A stretch of 64,000 nucleotides of DNA from the NCBI RefSeq assembly GCF_030700285.1, contig NZ_JAUYZJ010000001.1, positions 269,805 through 333,804 of the forward strand, given 5' to 3'. Source of the DNA: Methylobacterium sp. NEAU K (GTDB taxonomy: Bacteria > Pseudomonadota > Alphaproteobacteria > Rhizobiales > Beijerinckiaceae). A program made the translations under genes and the position numbers. Shown one piece after another: positions 47,021 to 57,637 of this stretch (within the stretch, counting starts at the first letter, position 1; each line of letters starts with the position of its first letter). Below the pieces are notes generated by a model. That model did not search any database. It was not told the DNA's origin and saw nothing but the letters and a program-made list of their open reading frames with translations.

Positions 47021-48500
47021 CTTCGAACACCGTCCAGAGGCCGGTATCGAACCGCTCCAGAACCGTGGCGCTGATCAGCCAGCGGCCCGGATTGTCGGCC
47101 AGGAAGCCGATTCGCGCCGTCCGCCCTTCCAGCAACTGGAAGGTGTCGAGCCAATAGGGTTCCCAGCCGTCATCCAGGGGGTGGAGCAGGCGGAAGCAGT
47201 GGCCGTGCAGGTGCAGCGCCTGGGGGAAGCCGGTCTCGTTGCGCAGGGCCAGCACCACCACCTGTCCGCGCTTCACCGAGAGGATCGGCTGGAGACCCGC
47301 AGCCGCGCTGGTCCCGTTCACCGCCCAGATCTTCTGCGGGTCGCCCGTATAGACGGGATCGGGCACCGGCTTGTCCTTGCCGGCGTCCTTGGCCTCCTTG
47401 GGCACGAAGGCGCCCCCGGTGATCACCACGTCGCGCCGCAGCGCGTTCTGGAGCTTGATCTCCGCCGGCAGGCGCTTGTTCTCGCCGATCGGCCCGATCG
47501 GCGCCCGTTTGTCGGTGATCTTGGCGCCCTTCGTCGTCACGCTCGCCAGGGTCAGGCCCTGGCCGACCAGGGCGATGATCGAGCAGGTGGCGCCTTCCTC
47601 CTCCGGCAAGTCCACCAGCAGGTCGTAGCGGGTGCCGGGCGGGAACGGCAGGGTCGCCCGCAACGGCTCGAACGTGTCGGTGGGCTGCCCGTCGACGGCC
47701 GCCACGTAGACCTTCACGCCCTCGAAACGGAGGCGCGTCGCCCGCGCGTTGCAGGCGTTGCCGAGACGCAGGCGGACACGGGAACCCGGCCGCGCCTCGA
47801 ACGCGTCCGGCACCGGCTTGCCGTTGATCGTGACGAGGTTGCCGAGCCGACCGTGCGTGGCCGCGAAGATGGTCTGCCCGAACGGCATCAGGTTCGCATC
47901 GTCCTGGAGCCGCCAATCCTGCATCACCAAGCTGACATCCGCGTCGACGGCCGGCGGGTTCGTCTCCTCGACGACGAGCATGCCGGCCAGCCCCCGGCCC
48001 GAAGGTTCGCTCGCCCCGCCGACGACGAGGGGCCGGATCAGGAAGGTCCCTGCGTCCGGTGGCGTGAACAGATACTGGAAGTCGCCCCCCGGCGGGATCG
48101 GCGCCTGCGTCACGCCGCCGACTCCATCCATCGCGTTGACGTTGCGCACCCCATGCCAGTGCAGCGACAGCGCCTTGTCGGTGCGGTTCTCGACCTTCAG
48201 CCGCACCGGCTGCCCGAGCTTGACCCGCACCACCGGGGGGGAGGTCTTGCCGTCGAAGCACCAGACGGGCGTCTCGGCGGTGGGCTCGGGGCGGAGCCGC
48301 GACTTGCCGGGGGCTGCCCGGAGGGCGGGGAGGTCCGCGGGACCGGGTGTCGCCGGTGCCGCCTCGGGCGCGGGACCGGACCCCTGCGCCTGCCCGGACT
48401 CCGGCATCAACCCGAAAGCGGCCGCGGCGGCGAGCAGGGTCCGGCGCGATGGCGTGCCGGGACGCGGATCGGTCGGCGGCACGGGGCGGGATGAGGGCAT
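47013..48500 (-). CDS. Multicopper-oxidase-fold protein lacking most copper ligands (FtsP/SufI-like pseudoenzyme)
   Basis: 495 residues with a Tat-type signal (SRRTLLAAAAAFGLM, twin Arg at 19-20). Three cupredoxin domains are recognisable: LSLHWHGVRNVNAMDGVGGVTQAPIPPGG (HWHG at 114-117), the middle LRLGNACNARATRLRFEG.. region, and QALHLHGHCFRLLHP (429-434). The second ligand pair, normally W-x-HSH, is replaced by GTFLIRPLV (151-159). The C-terminal HCHxxxH with the type 1 Cys is replaced by WLISATVLERFDTGL. Only the first HxH and the HLHGH remain, so oxidase activity is unlikely. FtsP/SufI is a known copper-less relative, but that role is inferred. The alternative is a copper chaperone or binding protein. 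Confidence 0.8.
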   Translation of the reverse strand: MPSSRPVPPTDPRPGTPSRRTLLAAAAAFGLMPESGQAQGSGPAPEAAPATPGPADLPALRAAPGKSRLRPEPTAETPVWCFDGKTSPPVVRVKLGQPVRLKVENRTDKALSLHWHGVRNVNAMDGVGGVTQAPIPPGGDFQYLFTPPDAGTFLIRPLVVGGASEPSGRGLAGMLVVEETNPPAVDADVSLVMQDWRLQDDANLMPFGQTIFAATHGRLGNLVTINGKPVPDAFEARPGSRVRLRLGNACNARATRLRFEGVKVYVAAVDGQPTDTFEPLRATLPFPPGTRYDLLVDLPEEEGATCSIIALVGQGLTLASVTTKGAKITDKRAPIGPIGENKRLPAEIKLQNALRRDVVITGGAFVPKEAKDAGKDKPVPDPVYTGDPQKIWAVNGTSAAAGLQPILSVKRGQVVVLALRNETGFPQALHLHGHCFRLLHPLDDGWEPYWLDTFQLLEGRTARIGFLADNPGRWLISATVLERFDTGLWTVFEVT

Positions 48501-48586
48501 GAGATCTCGACGGCGGCGCGCTATGGGCTCGGCTAGATAGCGGCGTGCCCGCGCGCGCGCCACCGTCGCCGGCCGGGGCAAGTTTT

Positions 48587-48616
48587 TTGCTGCGAGCCGT
48601 TCGGCCCATGCTATAG
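48587..48616 (+). promoter_or_regulatory. Promoter of tRNA-Leu
   Basis: TTGCTG (48587-48592) and CTATAG (48611-48616) are spaced 18 bases apart, giving a start near 48623, about 35 bases before the mature tRNA. The -35 matches alphaproteobacterial housekeeping promoters reasonably well. Confidence 0.6.
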
Positions 48617-48658
48617 GGCGCGCTTCCGGCGGCCGGCGACGCGCCGGGGTGTCGGCGC

Positions 48659-48743
48659 GCGGGCGTGGCGGAACTGGTAGACGCGCTGGATTTAGGTTCC
48701 AGTGTCGCAAGACGTGGGGGTTCGAGCCCCTCCGCCCGCACCA
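48659..48743 (+). tRNA. tRNA-Leu (UAG)
   Basis: 85 bases including an encoded CCA. The acceptor stem is GCGGGCG/CGCCCGC, the D-arm is GGCGGAACTGGTAGACGC and the anticodon stem CTGGA/TCCAG with loop TTTAGGT, giving anticodon TAG at 48693-48695. A long class II variable arm (TGTCGCAAGACGT) and T-arm GGGGTTCGAGCCCC confirm leucine. It precedes tig by about 140 bases. Confidence 0.97.
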
Positions 48744-48884
48744 GGACGCTTCCGGATGGCACGGTCCCCCTTGGGACCGCCTCATCCCCGTATCCGACAC
48801 CTCGGCATCCCGGACCGCGCGACCAAGCCGCACGACGCCGGCCCGGCCGGCGACCACAGGGTTCTTTGAAGAGCGACGACGACG

Positions 48885-50282
48885 ATGCAGGTGACCGAGA
48901 TCAACGCCCAGGGACTGAAGCGCGAGTTTCAGGTTCTGCTGGCCGCCCAGGAACTCGAGGAGCGCCTGACGACCGAGCTGTCCGGCATGAAAGACAAGGT
49001 CCAGCTTAAGGGCTTCCGCCCCGGCAAGGTCCCGGTCGCCCACCTGCGCAAGGTCTACGGTCGCTCGGTCATGGCCGAAGTGGTGCAGAACGCCGTCAAC
49101 GAGGCCAACCGCAAGATCGTCACCGATAACGGCCTGAAGCTCGCGCTCGAGCCGCAGGTCGAGTTCCCCTCCGACCAGGCCGAGGTGGAGAAGGCCCTCG
49201 ACGCCAAGGCCGACCTCGCCTTCAAGGTCGCCCTGGAGGTGATGCCGGACTTCGAGCTCGCCGACCTGTCCGACGTGAGCCTCAAGAAGCTCGTGGCCGC
49301 GCCCTCCGACGCCGAGGTCGACGAGGCGCTGGAGCGCATGGCCGGGCAGAGCCGTCCGTTCACCGAGCGCGACGACGGCGCCGAGGCCCAGAATGGCGAC
49401 CGCGTCACCATCGATTTCGTCGGCCGCATCGACGGCGAGGAGTTCCAGGGTGGCAAGGGCGAGGGGATCGACCTCGAGCTCGGCTCCGGCTCGTTCATCC
49501 CGGGCTTCGAGGAGCAGCTCGTCGGCGCCAAAGTCGGCGACAAGAAGGTCGTGAAGGCGACCTTCCCGGAGGCCTACGGGGCCGAGCACCTCGCCGGCAA
49601 GGACGCCGAGTTCGACGTGACGGTCACGAAGATCCAGGCGCCGGGCGATGCGAAGGTCGATGACGACTTCGCCAAGTCGATGGGCCTTGAATCCCTCGAG
49701 AAGCTGCGGGAGGCGATCTCCAAGGCGATCGGCAGCGATTTCGAGGCCGCCTCGCGGCGCAGGCTCAAGAAGGACCTTCTCGACGCCCTGGACGGCAAGT
49801 ACGCCTTCGAGCTGCCGCCCTCCCTGGTCGCGCAGGAATTCGCCAGCGTCTGGGCCCAGGTCGAGCAGGACCTCAAGACCCGCGGCAAGACGTTCGCGGA
49901 CGAGGACACGACCGAGGAAAAGGCGCAGGCCGATTACCGGAAGATCGCCGAGCGTCGCGTCCGTCTCGGTCTCGTGCTTGCGCAGGTCGGCGAGAGCGCC
50001 GATATCAAGGTTTCGGACGAGGAGGTGAACCAGGCCCTCATCGCCCGGGTCCGGCAGTTCCCGGGCCAGGAGCAGCAGGTCTGGGACTTCTATCGCAAAA
50101 ACCCGCAGGCGCTCGCCGAGCTTCGGGCGCCGCTGTTCGAGGAGAAGGTGGTTGACCACGTTCTCGGGCAGGTCAAACTCGTCGAGGAGCCGGTCTCGAA
50201 AGAGGCACTCTTCGCAGACGAAGATGACGACGACACGACCGGCGGGAAGCCGGCAGACAAGGCCGAGGCTTCGGCCGACTGA
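48885..50282 (+). CDS. tig: Trigger factor (ribosome-bound chaperone)
   Basis: 465 residues. The N-terminal ribosome-docking motif is [22 protein letters not shown]. The FKBP-type prolyl isomerase domain follows ([45 protein letters not shown]), then a long helical chaperone domain and an acidic C-terminal tail. It binds nascent chains at the exit tunnel. It is first in the conserved tig-clpP-clpX-lon order. The start is set by the conserved [15 protein letters not shown]. Confidence 0.97.
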   Translation: MQVTEINAQGLKREFQVLLAAQELEERLTTELSGMKDKVQLKGFRPGKVPVAHLRKVYGRSVMAEVVQNAVNEANRKIVTDNGLKLALEPQVEFPSDQAEVEKALDAKADLAFKVALEVMPDFELADLSDVSLKKLVAAPSDAEVDEALERMAGQSRPFTERDDGAEAQNGDRVTIDFVGRIDGEEFQGGKGEGIDLELGSGSFIPGFEEQLVGAKVGDKKVVKATFPEAYGAEHLAGKDAEFDVTVTKIQAPGDAKVDDDFAKSMGLESLEKLREAISKAIGSDFEAASRRRLKKDLLDALDGKYAFELPPSLVAQEFASVWAQVEQDLKTRGKTFADEDTTEEKAQADYRKIAERRVRLGLVLAQVGESADIKVSDEEVNQALIARVRQFPGQEQQVWDFYRKNPQALAELRAPLFEEKVVDHVLGQVKLVEEPVSKEALFADEDDDDTTGGKPADKAEASAD

Positions 50283-50408
50283 GCCCCGCTCTGTCCCAGG
50301 ACGGCGGGCATAGGGTTAGGCGGTGGTTAAGCATCGCCGGTGTTCGCTGATACGCCCGGGCTGTCGTGATTCGCGGCAGTCCCGGGCCTCACTCCGGGGC
50401 AGGACGAG

Positions 50409-51035
50409 ATGAGAGATCCGATCGACGTTTACAACAACGCGCTCGTGCCGATGGTCGTCGAGCAATCGAGCCGCGGCGAGCGCGCCTTCGACATCTACTC
50501 GCGCCTGCTCCGCGAGCGCATCATCTTCCTCACTGGCCCCGTGGAGGATTACGGCGCGTCGCTGATCGTGGCGCAGCTGCTGTTCCTCGAGGCGGAGAAC
50601 CCGAAGAAGGAAATTTCCTTCTACATCAACTCGCCCGGCGGCGTCGTGACCTCGGGCCTGTCGATCTACGACACGATGCAGTTCATCCGCTGCCCGGTGA
50701 CGACGCTCTGCGTCGGCCAGGCCGCCTCGATGGGCTCCCTGCTTCTCACCGCCGGCGAGCCAGGCCACCGATTCGCCCTGCCGAATGCCCGGATCATGGT
50801 CCACCAGCCCTCGGGCGGCTTCCAGGGGCAGGCGACGGATATCCTGATCCATGCCCGCGAGATCGAGGCGCTGAAGCGGCGCCTGAACGAGATCTACGTG
50901 AAGCATACCGGCCGCGACTATGCGGCGATCGAGAATGCCCTGGAGCGCGACAATTTCATGACCGCGGACGCGGCCAAGGAATTCGGCCTCATCGACGAGG
51001 TCATCCAGAAGCGGCCCGAGCCCGCCGCAGCCTGA
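50409..51035 (+). CDS. clpP: ATP-dependent Clp protease proteolytic subunit
   Basis: 208 residues. The catalytic triad is Ser107 ([11 protein letters not shown]), His132 ([10 protein letters not shown]) and Asp181 (NALERDNFM). It starts near [32 protein letters not shown], with the usual processed N-terminus. It forms the double heptamer that degrades unfolded substrates delivered by ClpX and ClpA. It lies about 125 bases after tig and 184 before clpX. Confidence 0.98.
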   Translation: MRDPIDVYNNALVPMVVEQSSRGERAFDIYSRLLRERIIFLTGPVEDYGASLIVAQLLFLEAENPKKEISFYINSPGGVVTSGLSIYDTMQFIRCPVTTLCVGQAASMGSLLLTAGEPGHRFALPNARIMVHQPSGGFQGQATDILIHAREIEALKRRLNEIYVKHTGRDYAAIENALERDNFMTADAAKEFGLIDEVIQKRPEPAAA

Positions 51036-51219
51036 CCGGTTGCGTCGCCAGACCGCCGCGGCGCGGCCTTGATCCCGCCGCGGCAGCGTGTTTGCATCCG
51101 ATAAAGGGTCCATCGGGCAAAGGCGCGCAGCACACTGTTTCTTTAAACGGGCCCCCTTACGTTGAAGCGATGCGCGTGCGCCCCTAGCCGGCTGCGTACG
51201 TGACGAATCGGAGACCGAT

Positions 51220-52491
51220 ATGAGCAAGACTGGCGGCAATGACTCGAAGAGCACGCTGTATTGCTCGTTCTGCGGCAAGAGCCAGCACGAGGTCCGCAAG
51301 CTGATCGCCGGCCCGACCGTGTTCATCTGCGACGAGTGCGTCGAGCTGTGCATGGACATCATCCGCGAGGAGTCGAAATCCTCGCTGGTGAAGAGCCGCG
51401 ACGGGGTCCCGACCCCGAAGGAGATCCGCCGCGTCCTCGACGACTACGTCATCGGCCAGGACTTCGCCAAGAAGGTCCTCTCCGTCGCCGTGCACAACCA
51501 TTATAAGCGGCTGGCGCACGCGACGAAGCACAACGACGTCGAGCTGGCCAAGTCCAACATCATGCTGATCGGGCCGACCGGCTCGGGCAAGACGCTGCTC
51601 GCGCAGACGCTCGCCCGCATCCTGGATGTGCCCTTCACCATGGCGGACGCCACGACGCTCACCGAGGCGGGCTATGTCGGCGAGGATGTGGAGAACATCA
51701 TCCTCAAGCTGCTCCAGGCGTCGGATTACAACGTCGAGCGGGCGCAGCGCGGCATCGTCTACATCGACGAGATCGACAAGATCTCGCGCAAGTCCGACAA
51801 CCCGTCGATCACCCGCGACGTGTCGGGCGAGGGCGTCCAGCAGGCGCTCCTGAAGATCATGGAGGGCACGGTCGCCTCCGTCCCGCCGCAGGGCGGCCGG
51901 AAGCATCCGCAGCAGGAATTCCTCCAGGTCGACACCACCAACATCCTGTTCATCTGCGGCGGCGCCTTCGCGGGGCTGGAGCGGATCATCTCCCAGCGCG
52001 GCAAGGGCACCTCGATCGGCTTCGGCGCGACCGTGCAGGCCCCCGACGACCGCCGCACCGGCGAAATCTTCCGCTCGGTGGAGCCCGAGGATCTGCTGAA
52101 GTTCGGCCTCATCCCCGAGTTCGTCGGCCGCCTGCCGGTGCTGGCGACCCTCGAGGATCTCGACGAGGCCGCGCTGAAGAAGATCCTCCAGGAGCCGAAG
52201 AACGCCCTGGTGAAGCAGTACCAGCGTTTGTTCGAGATGGAGAACGTCGACCTGACGTTCCAGGACGAGGCCCTGTCGCTGGTCGCCCGCAAGGCGATCG
52301 AGCGCAAGACCGGTGCCCGCGGCCTGCGGTCGATCCTGGAAACGATCCTGCTCGACACGATGTACGATCTGCCAGGCCTTGAATCCGTCGAGCAGGTCGT
52401 GATCGGTCCCGAGGTGGTCGAGGGTAAGTCGCGCCCGCTCTACATCCACGGCGACCGCAACAAGGACGCACCCGCCAGCGTGAGCGCGTAA
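51220..52491 (+). CDS. clpX: ATP-dependent Clp protease ATP-binding subunit ClpX
   Basis: 423 residues. The N-terminal zinc finger has Cys15, 18, 37 and 40 (YCSFC...FICDEC). Walker A is GPTGSGKT, Walker [10 protein letters not shown], the pore loop GYVGED and sensor region [12 protein letters not shown]. The C-terminal [13 protein letters not shown] is sensor II. ClpX unfolds tagged substrates into ClpP. In alphaproteobacteria it also controls the cell cycle (CtrA). Confidence 0.98.
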   Translation: MSKTGGNDSKSTLYCSFCGKSQHEVRKLIAGPTVFICDECVELCMDIIREESKSSLVKSRDGVPTPKEIRRVLDDYVIGQDFAKKVLSVAVHNHYKRLAHATKHNDVELAKSNIMLIGPTGSGKTLLAQTLARILDVPFTMADATTLTEAGYVGEDVENIILKLLQASDYNVERAQRGIVYIDEIDKISRKSDNPSITRDVSGEGVQQALLKIMEGTVASVPPQGGRKHPQQEFLQVDTTNILFICGGAFAGLERIISQRGKGTSIGFGATVQAPDDRRTGEIFRSVEPEDLLKFGLIPEFVGRLPVLATLEDLDEAALKKILQEPKNALVKQYQRLFEMENVDLTFQDEALSLVARKAIERKTGARGLRSILETILLDTMYDLPGLESVEQVVIGPEVVEGKSRPLYIHGDRNKDAPASVSA

Positions 52492-52569
52492 GCGCTTGGC
52501 GGCGTTGCGTTAAGCGCCCGGCTCCGGCGGGGCGCGCTGCGGGGAACATCTTGAAAACGCTGCGCCCCG

Positions 52570-52615
52570 CAGCCACCTCAGGCTCAGCGCGGTGGCCGCA
52601 CGCTCCTTCGAGGTG
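52570..52615. repeat. Degenerate fragment of the inverted-repeat family
   Basis: A CACCTCAGG core and, about 30 bases on, CCTTCGAGGTGCGG resemble the ends of the elements at 9462 and 41402 with the middle lost. It lies in the 249-base clpX-lon gap, which is otherwise empty. The match is short, so chance is possible. Confidence 0.35.
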
Positions 52616-52740
52616 CGGTCCGCGTCACCAGCCGCAAAGTTCTTGAACATCCCGACCCTCGCGGCCCGGTCGGCCCCCGGCTACAGGTTCGCTCCCCGCG
52701 TGGAGGGACCGAGGCCGGGCGTCCCTGAGAGGAAGTCCTC

Positions 52741-55167
52741 ATGACACAGTCGAAATCGCGCCAGCCGGTCGTCCCGGGCTCGACGGGGTCCTACGCCGTT
52801 CTTCCCCTGCGCGACATCGTCGTCTTCCCGCACATGATCGTGCCCCTGTTCGTGGGCCGCGAGAAGTCGATCCGCGCCCTTGAAGAGGCGGTGCGCACCG
52901 ACCGGCATATCCTGCTCGCCACGCAGATCAACGCGGGCGACGACGATCCTGCCACGGACGCGATCTACAAGATCGGCACCCTCGCCTCCGTGCTGCAACT
53001 CCTCAAGCTGCCCGACGGCACCGTGAAGGTGTTGGTCGAGGGTATCGGTCGCGCCAAGGTGACGGGCTTCACCCGCTCCGACGAGTATTACGAGGCCACC
53101 GCCGAGGCGCTGCACGACGAACTCGGCGACCGCGTCGAGGCCGAGGCGCTCGCGCGCTCGGTGCTCTCGGAGTTCGAGAACTACGTCAAGCTGAACAAGA
53201 AGATCTCGCCCGAGGTCGTCTCGGCCGTGACGCAGATCGACGAGCCCTCGAAGCTCGCCGACACGATCGGCTCGCACCTGCTGGTCAAGATCTCCGACAA
53301 GCAGGGCATCCTGGAGACGCCCACGGTGGCGCAGCGCCTCGAGCGCGTGCTGTCGCTGATGGAGAGCGAGATCTCCGTGCTGCAGGTTGAGAAGCGCATC
53401 CGGACCCGCGTCAAGCGGCAGATGGAGAAGACCCAGCGCGAGTACTACCTCAACGAGCAGATGAAGGCGATCCAGAAGGAGCTGGGCGATTCCGAGGACG
53501 GCCGCGACGAGCTGGCCGAGCTGGAAGAGAAAATCGAGAAGACCAAGCTCTCCAAGGAGGCGCGCGACAAGGCCACCGCCGAGCTGAAGAAGCTCCGGCA
53601 GATGTCGCCGATGTCCGCCGAAGCCACGGTGGTCCGCAACTACCTCGACTGGATGCTCGGGATCCCGTGGGGCAAGCGCTCGAAGATAAAGAAGGACCTG
53701 CTGGGCGCCCAGACCCTGCTGGACGAGGACCATTTCGGTCTGGACAAGGTCAAGGAGCGGATCGTCGAGTACCTCGCCGTGCAGCAGCGCGCGAACAAGC
53801 TCACCGGTCCGATCCTCTGCCTCGTCGGCCCGCCTGGCGTCGGCAAGACCTCGCTCGGCAAGTCCATCGCCAAGGCGACGGGGCGCGAGTTCGTGCGCAT
53901 GTCGCTGGGCGGTGTGCGTGACGAGGCCGAGATCCGCGGTCACCGCCGGACCTATATCGGCTCGATGCCCGGCAAGATCGTCCAGTCGATGCGCAAGGCC
54001 AAGACCTCGAACCCGCTCATCCTGCTCGACGAGATCGACAAGATGGGCATGGATTTCCGCGGCGATCCGTCGGCGGCGCTCCTCGAGGTTCTGGACCCCG
54101 AGCAGAATGCCACCTTCAACGACCACTACCTGGAGGTGGATTACGACCTCTCGAACGTGATGTTCGTGACGACGGCCAACACCCTCAACATCCCGGGCCC
54201 GCTCATGGACCGGATGGAGGTGATCCGCATCGCCGGTTACACCGAGGAGGAGAAGGTCGAGATCGCGCGCAAGCACCTGATCCCGAACGCCCTGAAGAAG
54301 CACGGCCTCGGGACGCATGAGTGGTCGATCGACGACGACGGTCTGATGATGCTCGTCCGCCGCTACACGCGGGAGGCCGGTGTCCGTAACCTGGAGCGCG
54401 AGCTGTCCAACCTGATCCGCAAGGCGGTGAAGGAGATCCTGATCACCAAGGTCAAGTCGGTCGCCGTGACCGTCGAGAGCCTGCCGGTCTTCCTCGGCCC
54501 GCCGAAGTTCCGCTACGGCGAGATCGATGCGGACGATCAGGTCGGCGTGGTCACGGGTCTGGCCTGGACGGAGGTCGGCGGCGAGCTGCTGACGATCGAG
54601 GGCGTCATGATGCCCGGCAAGGGCAAGATGACGGTGACGGGCAACCTGAAGGACGTGATGAAGGAGTCGATCTCGGCGGCCGCATCCTACGTGCGGTCGC
54701 GGGCCATCGACTTCGGCATCGAGCCGCCGCTGTTCGAGCGTCGCGACATCCACGTCCACGTGCCGGAGGGGGCAACCCCGAAGGACGGTCCGTCGGCAGG
54801 CATCGCCATGGCCACCGCGATCGTCTCGACGCTGACCGGGATTCCGGTGCGCCGCGATATCGCGATGACAGGGGAGGTGACCCTGCGCGGCCGGGTCCTG
54901 CCGATCGGCGGCCTGAAGGAGAAGCTGCTCGCCGCGCTCCGCGGCGGCATCAAGACGGTGCTGATCCCCGAGGAGAACGCCAAGGATATCGCCGAGGTGC
55001 CCGACAGCGTGAAGAACGGGCTGGAGATCGTGCCCGTCGCCCGGATGGATCAGGTTCTGGAGCGGGCACTGGTGCGCCAGCCGGTCGCGATCGAGTGGGA
55101 AGAGCCGCTGCCCGTGGCCAAGTCCGCTCGGACCGAAGAGGACGGCGCGGCCTTCATTGCCCACTGA
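52741..55167 (+). CDS. lon: ATP-dependent protease Lon
   Basis: 808 residues. The N-terminal LON substrate domain starts [26 protein letters not shown]. The AAA+ module has [13 protein letters not shown] (Walker A), [10 protein letters not shown] (Walker B) and [13 protein letters not shown]. The C-terminal serine protease has [16 protein letters not shown] (catalytic Ser) and [10 protein letters not shown] (catalytic Lys). It degrades misfolded and regulatory proteins. In many relatives hupB follows lon; here a terminator and then tRNA-Val follow instead. Confidence 0.98.
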   Translation: MTQSKSRQPVVPGSTGSYAVLPLRDIVVFPHMIVPLFVGREKSIRALEEAVRTDRHILLATQINAGDDDPATDAIYKIGTLASVLQLLKLPDGTVKVLVEGIGRAKVTGFTRSDEYYEATAEALHDELGDRVEAEALARSVLSEFENYVKLNKKISPEVVSAVTQIDEPSKLADTIGSHLLVKISDKQGILETPTVAQRLERVLSLMESEISVLQVEKRIRTRVKRQMEKTQREYYLNEQMKAIQKELGDSEDGRDELAELEEKIEKTKLSKEARDKATAELKKLRQMSPMSAEATVVRNYLDWMLGIPWGKRSKIKKDLLGAQTLLDEDHFGLDKVKERIVEYLAVQQRANKLTGPILCLVGPPGVGKTSLGKSIAKATGREFVRMSLGGVRDEAEIRGHRRTYIGSMPGKIVQSMRKAKTSNPLILLDEIDKMGMDFRGDPSAALLEVLDPEQNATFNDHYLEVDYDLSNVMFVTTANTLNIPGPLMDRMEVIRIAGYTEEEKVEIARKHLIPNALKKHGLGTHEWSIDDDGLMMLVRRYTREAGVRNLERELSNLIRKAVKEILITKVKSVAVTVESLPVFLGPPKFRYGEIDADDQVGVVTGLAWTEVGGELLTIEGVMMPGKGKMTVTGNLKDVMKESISAAASYVRSRAIDFGIEPPLFERRDIHVHVPEGATPKDGPSAGIAMATAIVSTLTGIPVRRDIAMTGEVTLRGRVLPIGGLKEKLLAALRGGIKTVLIPEENAKDIAEVPDSVKNGLEIVPVARMDQVLERALVRQPVAIEWEEPLPVAKSARTEEDGAAFIAH

Positions 55168-55194
55168 AGGGTGGCGATGAACCTATGAGGACAT

Positions 55195-55223
55195 CCCCCG
55201 GAGCCTAGCTCCGGGGGCTTTTT
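55195..55223 (+). terminator. Rho-independent terminator of lon
   Basis: A perfect 10-bp stem CCCCCGGAGC/GCTCCGGGGG with a CTA loop is followed by CTTTTT, 28 bases after the lon stop. Confidence 0.92.
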
Positions 55224-55246
55224 CATGGGAGGCGTGGCCGGCCGCG

Positions 55247-55330
55247 CGCATCCTGCTGATCAGCCCGAACACGAGCGAGGCCGTGAGCTACCGCGTTGCA
55301 CGGTGCCTCGCGCCGGGGGTTCCGTGCCCG
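55247..55330 (+). pseudogene. Fragment of an Asp/Glu/hydantoin racemase gene
   Basis: Just after the lon terminator a frame reads RILLISPNTSEAVSYRVARCLAPGVP. RILLINPNTSEAMT.. is the hallmark N-terminus of the Asp/Glu/hydantoin racemase family, whose first strand and phosphate-like loop these residues form. The similarity fades by about 55330 and the frame becomes nonsense-like. It seems to be the 5' scrap of a deleted gene. Confidence 0.45.
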
Positions 55331-55517
55331 CTGCTTTGCTCGGTGGAGGCGGTCATTCTCGCCGTCTCGGTCGGCGGCGACGCCCCCCCGGACGCCACCT
55401 GCCTGCCGGCCCCGGAGAGAGCGTCGGCCTCGCACGCTTCTCCAGCGCACAAGCGCGCCACCCCATGACACGGGCCCCTTGCACCGCACCTACGCCATGC
55501 CGTAACGGTCGACCGCC

Positions 55518-55593
55518 GGGCGGTTAGCTCAGTTGGTAGAGCGTCTCCTTTACACGGAGAGGGTCGGGGGTTCGAGTCCCTCACCGCCCACCA
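55518..55593 (+). tRNA. tRNA-Val (UAC)
   Basis: 76 bases including CCA. The acceptor is GGGCGGT/ACCGCCC, the D-arm is AGCTCAGTTGGTAGAGC and the anticodon stem TCTCC/GGAGA with loop TTTACAC, giving anticodon TAC at 55551-55553. The T-arm is GGGGGTTCGAGTCCCTC. It marks the left edge of the disrupted accessory region. Confidence 0.97.
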
Positions 55594-55748
55594 GTGTTAT
55601 CAATGGCTTGTCCGAGAGTTTGGATGTCGTGTCTCGTGGGGTGGTGCAGGAGTACCGGCCCTCAGTTCGGGTCCGAGGATTGATCAGGCGGCCACGACGG
55701 ACAGGCCGAGCACGGGATCGTCGCTCTAGGCCATGAGGATTTCCAAGC

Positions 55749-56643
55749 TCACGTAGCCGCGGGACACGGCACACCCCGGGACTCGCCTGCTGCGGGATTG
55801 GTGGACACCGTCCTGGCTAGTTTGGCTCCCTTCTCGAACGCGAGGAGGCCGCGGTATCCGAGTGTCGATTGCAACTGGGCCCTGTCGTAGAAACGCTCGA
55901 TGACGTCGAACACGTCCGCCCGCGCCGCGTGCCGCGTACGGTAGGTTCGCCGAGACTTCTGCTGCGCCTTCAGCGAGAAGACGAAGCTCTCCATCGCCGC
56001 GTTGTCCCATACGTTGCCAGACCGGATCCTCGAGCAGACGGCGCCGCGCTCAGTGATCAGCCGCTGGAACGGCTCGCGCGTGTCCTGTTTGCCTCGATCC
56101 GCGCGGTGCAGCAACGCGGTGGGTTTGCCACTGCGCCAGATCGCCATGACAAGCGTACACATAGAGCCAGCCCTCGGCCCACAAAGCTCGTGCGTCCCTT
56201 GGCCGGGATCACTTCAGTCATCGCGGGCGCGTCGGCTGGGCGGCCCCGTGAGCCCGCCCTTGAAGCTAGAGCGAGAGACATTCAGCTCCGAGTACAACCA
56301 GGCCGCCGGCAAGATGTCCCGATGCTTGGTGATGACGGCGAACCTCACGGAACGTCTCGCGCGAAAAGGGCGGTGGCCTTTTTGAGATATCACTCTCCGC
56401 CAGCGGACGGCCGACCTCCTTACGCGACCGGCCGATCTCGGCCTGCTCTGGCCGCATCTGCCCCTGACCTGGGAACGCGTGCTGCGGATCGGCCGCGACC
56501 TGCTTCACCCAGCGGTGCAACGCCGCTTCGGGCACGTCGAGGTCGCGGGCCGCCTGAACAACGCTCACCCCGCGTTCTCGGACCAGCCAAACCGCCTCGA
56601 TCTTGAACGCACGCCCGAACTTGCGACGCCGCATCCTGCACAT
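55749..56643 (-). pseudogene. Degenerate IS3-family insertion sequence (orfA and broken orfB)
   Basis: OrfA (56266-56643) reads MRRRKFGRAFKIEAVWLVRERGVSVVQAARDLDV..LHRWVKQVAADP, the IS3-type helix-turn-helix, but its leucine-zipper end is damaged. OrfB begins in another frame at about 56390 (FAVITKHRDILPAAWLYSELNVSRSSF) and stops near 56220. The catalytic part then resumes at 56162 in LVMAIWRSGKP.ALLHRADRG and continues as RSGNVWDNAAMESFVFSLK.. to 55749. The region with the first catalytic Asp is deleted and frames disagree, so the element is dead. I could not identify terminal inverted repeats or a target duplication. Confidence 0.8.
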
Positions 56644-56737
56644 CCGGTCTCATCATCGCACCCAAACCGGGTGTCGGTGAAACCGGCGATAGGCCAGCGA
56701 GGGCTGCCTGATGTGCCAGTTCAGCCAAGCGCCCGTC

Positions 56738-57004
56738 TCAGTTTTCCAATGCCTCGCGCAGCACGCTCCGGACGCGTCCGGCGGCGACGGCGATCGCACT
56801 CTCCTGCGGGCTCTCGTCCGAAGCGTCCTGCGCCGAAGAGCCGAGCCGGTATTCAATCCGGTATTCTACAGCTTGCAGCAAATCGCGTGCGGGGCCCTCG
56901 TCGATACTGCGCAGCGTGTGCGCGAGGTCAAGATAGGCGCTCCGCATGAGGCTGAAGGCCAGGCGTGTCGCGGCTTCATCCGCGATCGGCATCATTTCAG
57001 TCAT
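56738..57004 (-). CDS. Small hypothetical protein (88 aa)
   Basis: 88 residues from the ATG at 57004, preceded by AAGGAA. The sequence is helical and acidic: MPIADEAATRLAFSLMRSAYLDLAHTLRSIDEG, then LLQAVEYRIEYRLGSS and RVRSVLREALEN. No recognised family. Codon usage is normal for the genome, which suggests a resident or long-settled gene. It is adjacent to the dead IS3 copy. Confidence 0.55.
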   Translation of the reverse strand: MTEMMPIADEAATRLAFSLMRSAYLDLAHTLRSIDEGPARDLLQAVEYRIEYRLGSSAQDASDESPQESAIAVAAGRVRSVLREALEN

Positions 57005-57276
57005 GGCGTGTTCCTTATCAAACACGCTCCCCAGGACGCGGAGTCTATATACCGCCGATTTAGGATTGTAAATACAGTCGGCGATAAGTCTCCACATCGC
57101 GATTTTCTACCGTCTGCTGTTCGAGATCCGAACGGAAGATTGTCGCCGAGCGGGACCGTCACATGAGCACAGTCCCCTACGCCGAAAGTGGCGCCGAGTG
57201 CGCTCGGGTGGACAGCCGCGAGATCGACGCGCACGCCTCCGGGATCGCCGATGTGCGGGTCTGGCCTTGCGCCGTT

Positions 57277-57489
57277 TCACACGCGGACGTCGACCACGCG
57301 CCTCTGCGATGCTGGAAGTGGTCGGTCCACCTCCTCACCTTGGGCCTCGGCGTCCACGGACCGGGAGATCTCGACCGAAGCCGTGCGCGGTCCCGGCTGG
57401 TGCTCCATCGCGGCGGCGGTGCGGGCCGATTGAATCATCTCCGTCGCACGCACGATGCCGACGGTGTTGATCGAGGTGGTGATCGTCAT
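57277..57489 (-). CDS. Small hypothetical protein (70 aa)
   Basis: 70 residues. A strong GAGGAGG ribosome site lies at good spacing before the ATG at 57489. The N-terminus is MTITTSINTVGIVRATEMIQSARTAAAMEHQ and the C-terminal half is acidic then basic (DAEAQGEEVDRPLPASQRRVVDVRV). No domain recognised. The ribosome site is the main support. Confidence 0.5.
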   Translation of the reverse strand: MTITTSINTVGIVRATEMIQSARTAAAMEHQPGPRTASVEISRSVDAEAQGEEVDRPLPASQRRVVDVRV

Positions 57490-57637
57490 GGCTCGGACCT
57501 CCTCGGAAGGAAGCAGAGCATGAGACCGATAAGCGATCGGTTTCACGGATTCGATCAAATTGATGGACTTGCCCCGATCTACCCCGGGCTTCCTGCCGCG
57601 GCTCCCATCACCCTGTTCGCCGCAGAGCAGCTCAGCC

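Noticed and set aside
47013..48500. Annotation as an active laccase or copper-resistance oxidase
   Set aside because: The W-x-HSH and HCH ligand motifs are absent, so an active trinuclear centre is not supported.
52681..55164. 827-codon open frame on the minus strand opposite lon
   Set aside because: Mirror-image artefact of lon codon bias; no family motif.
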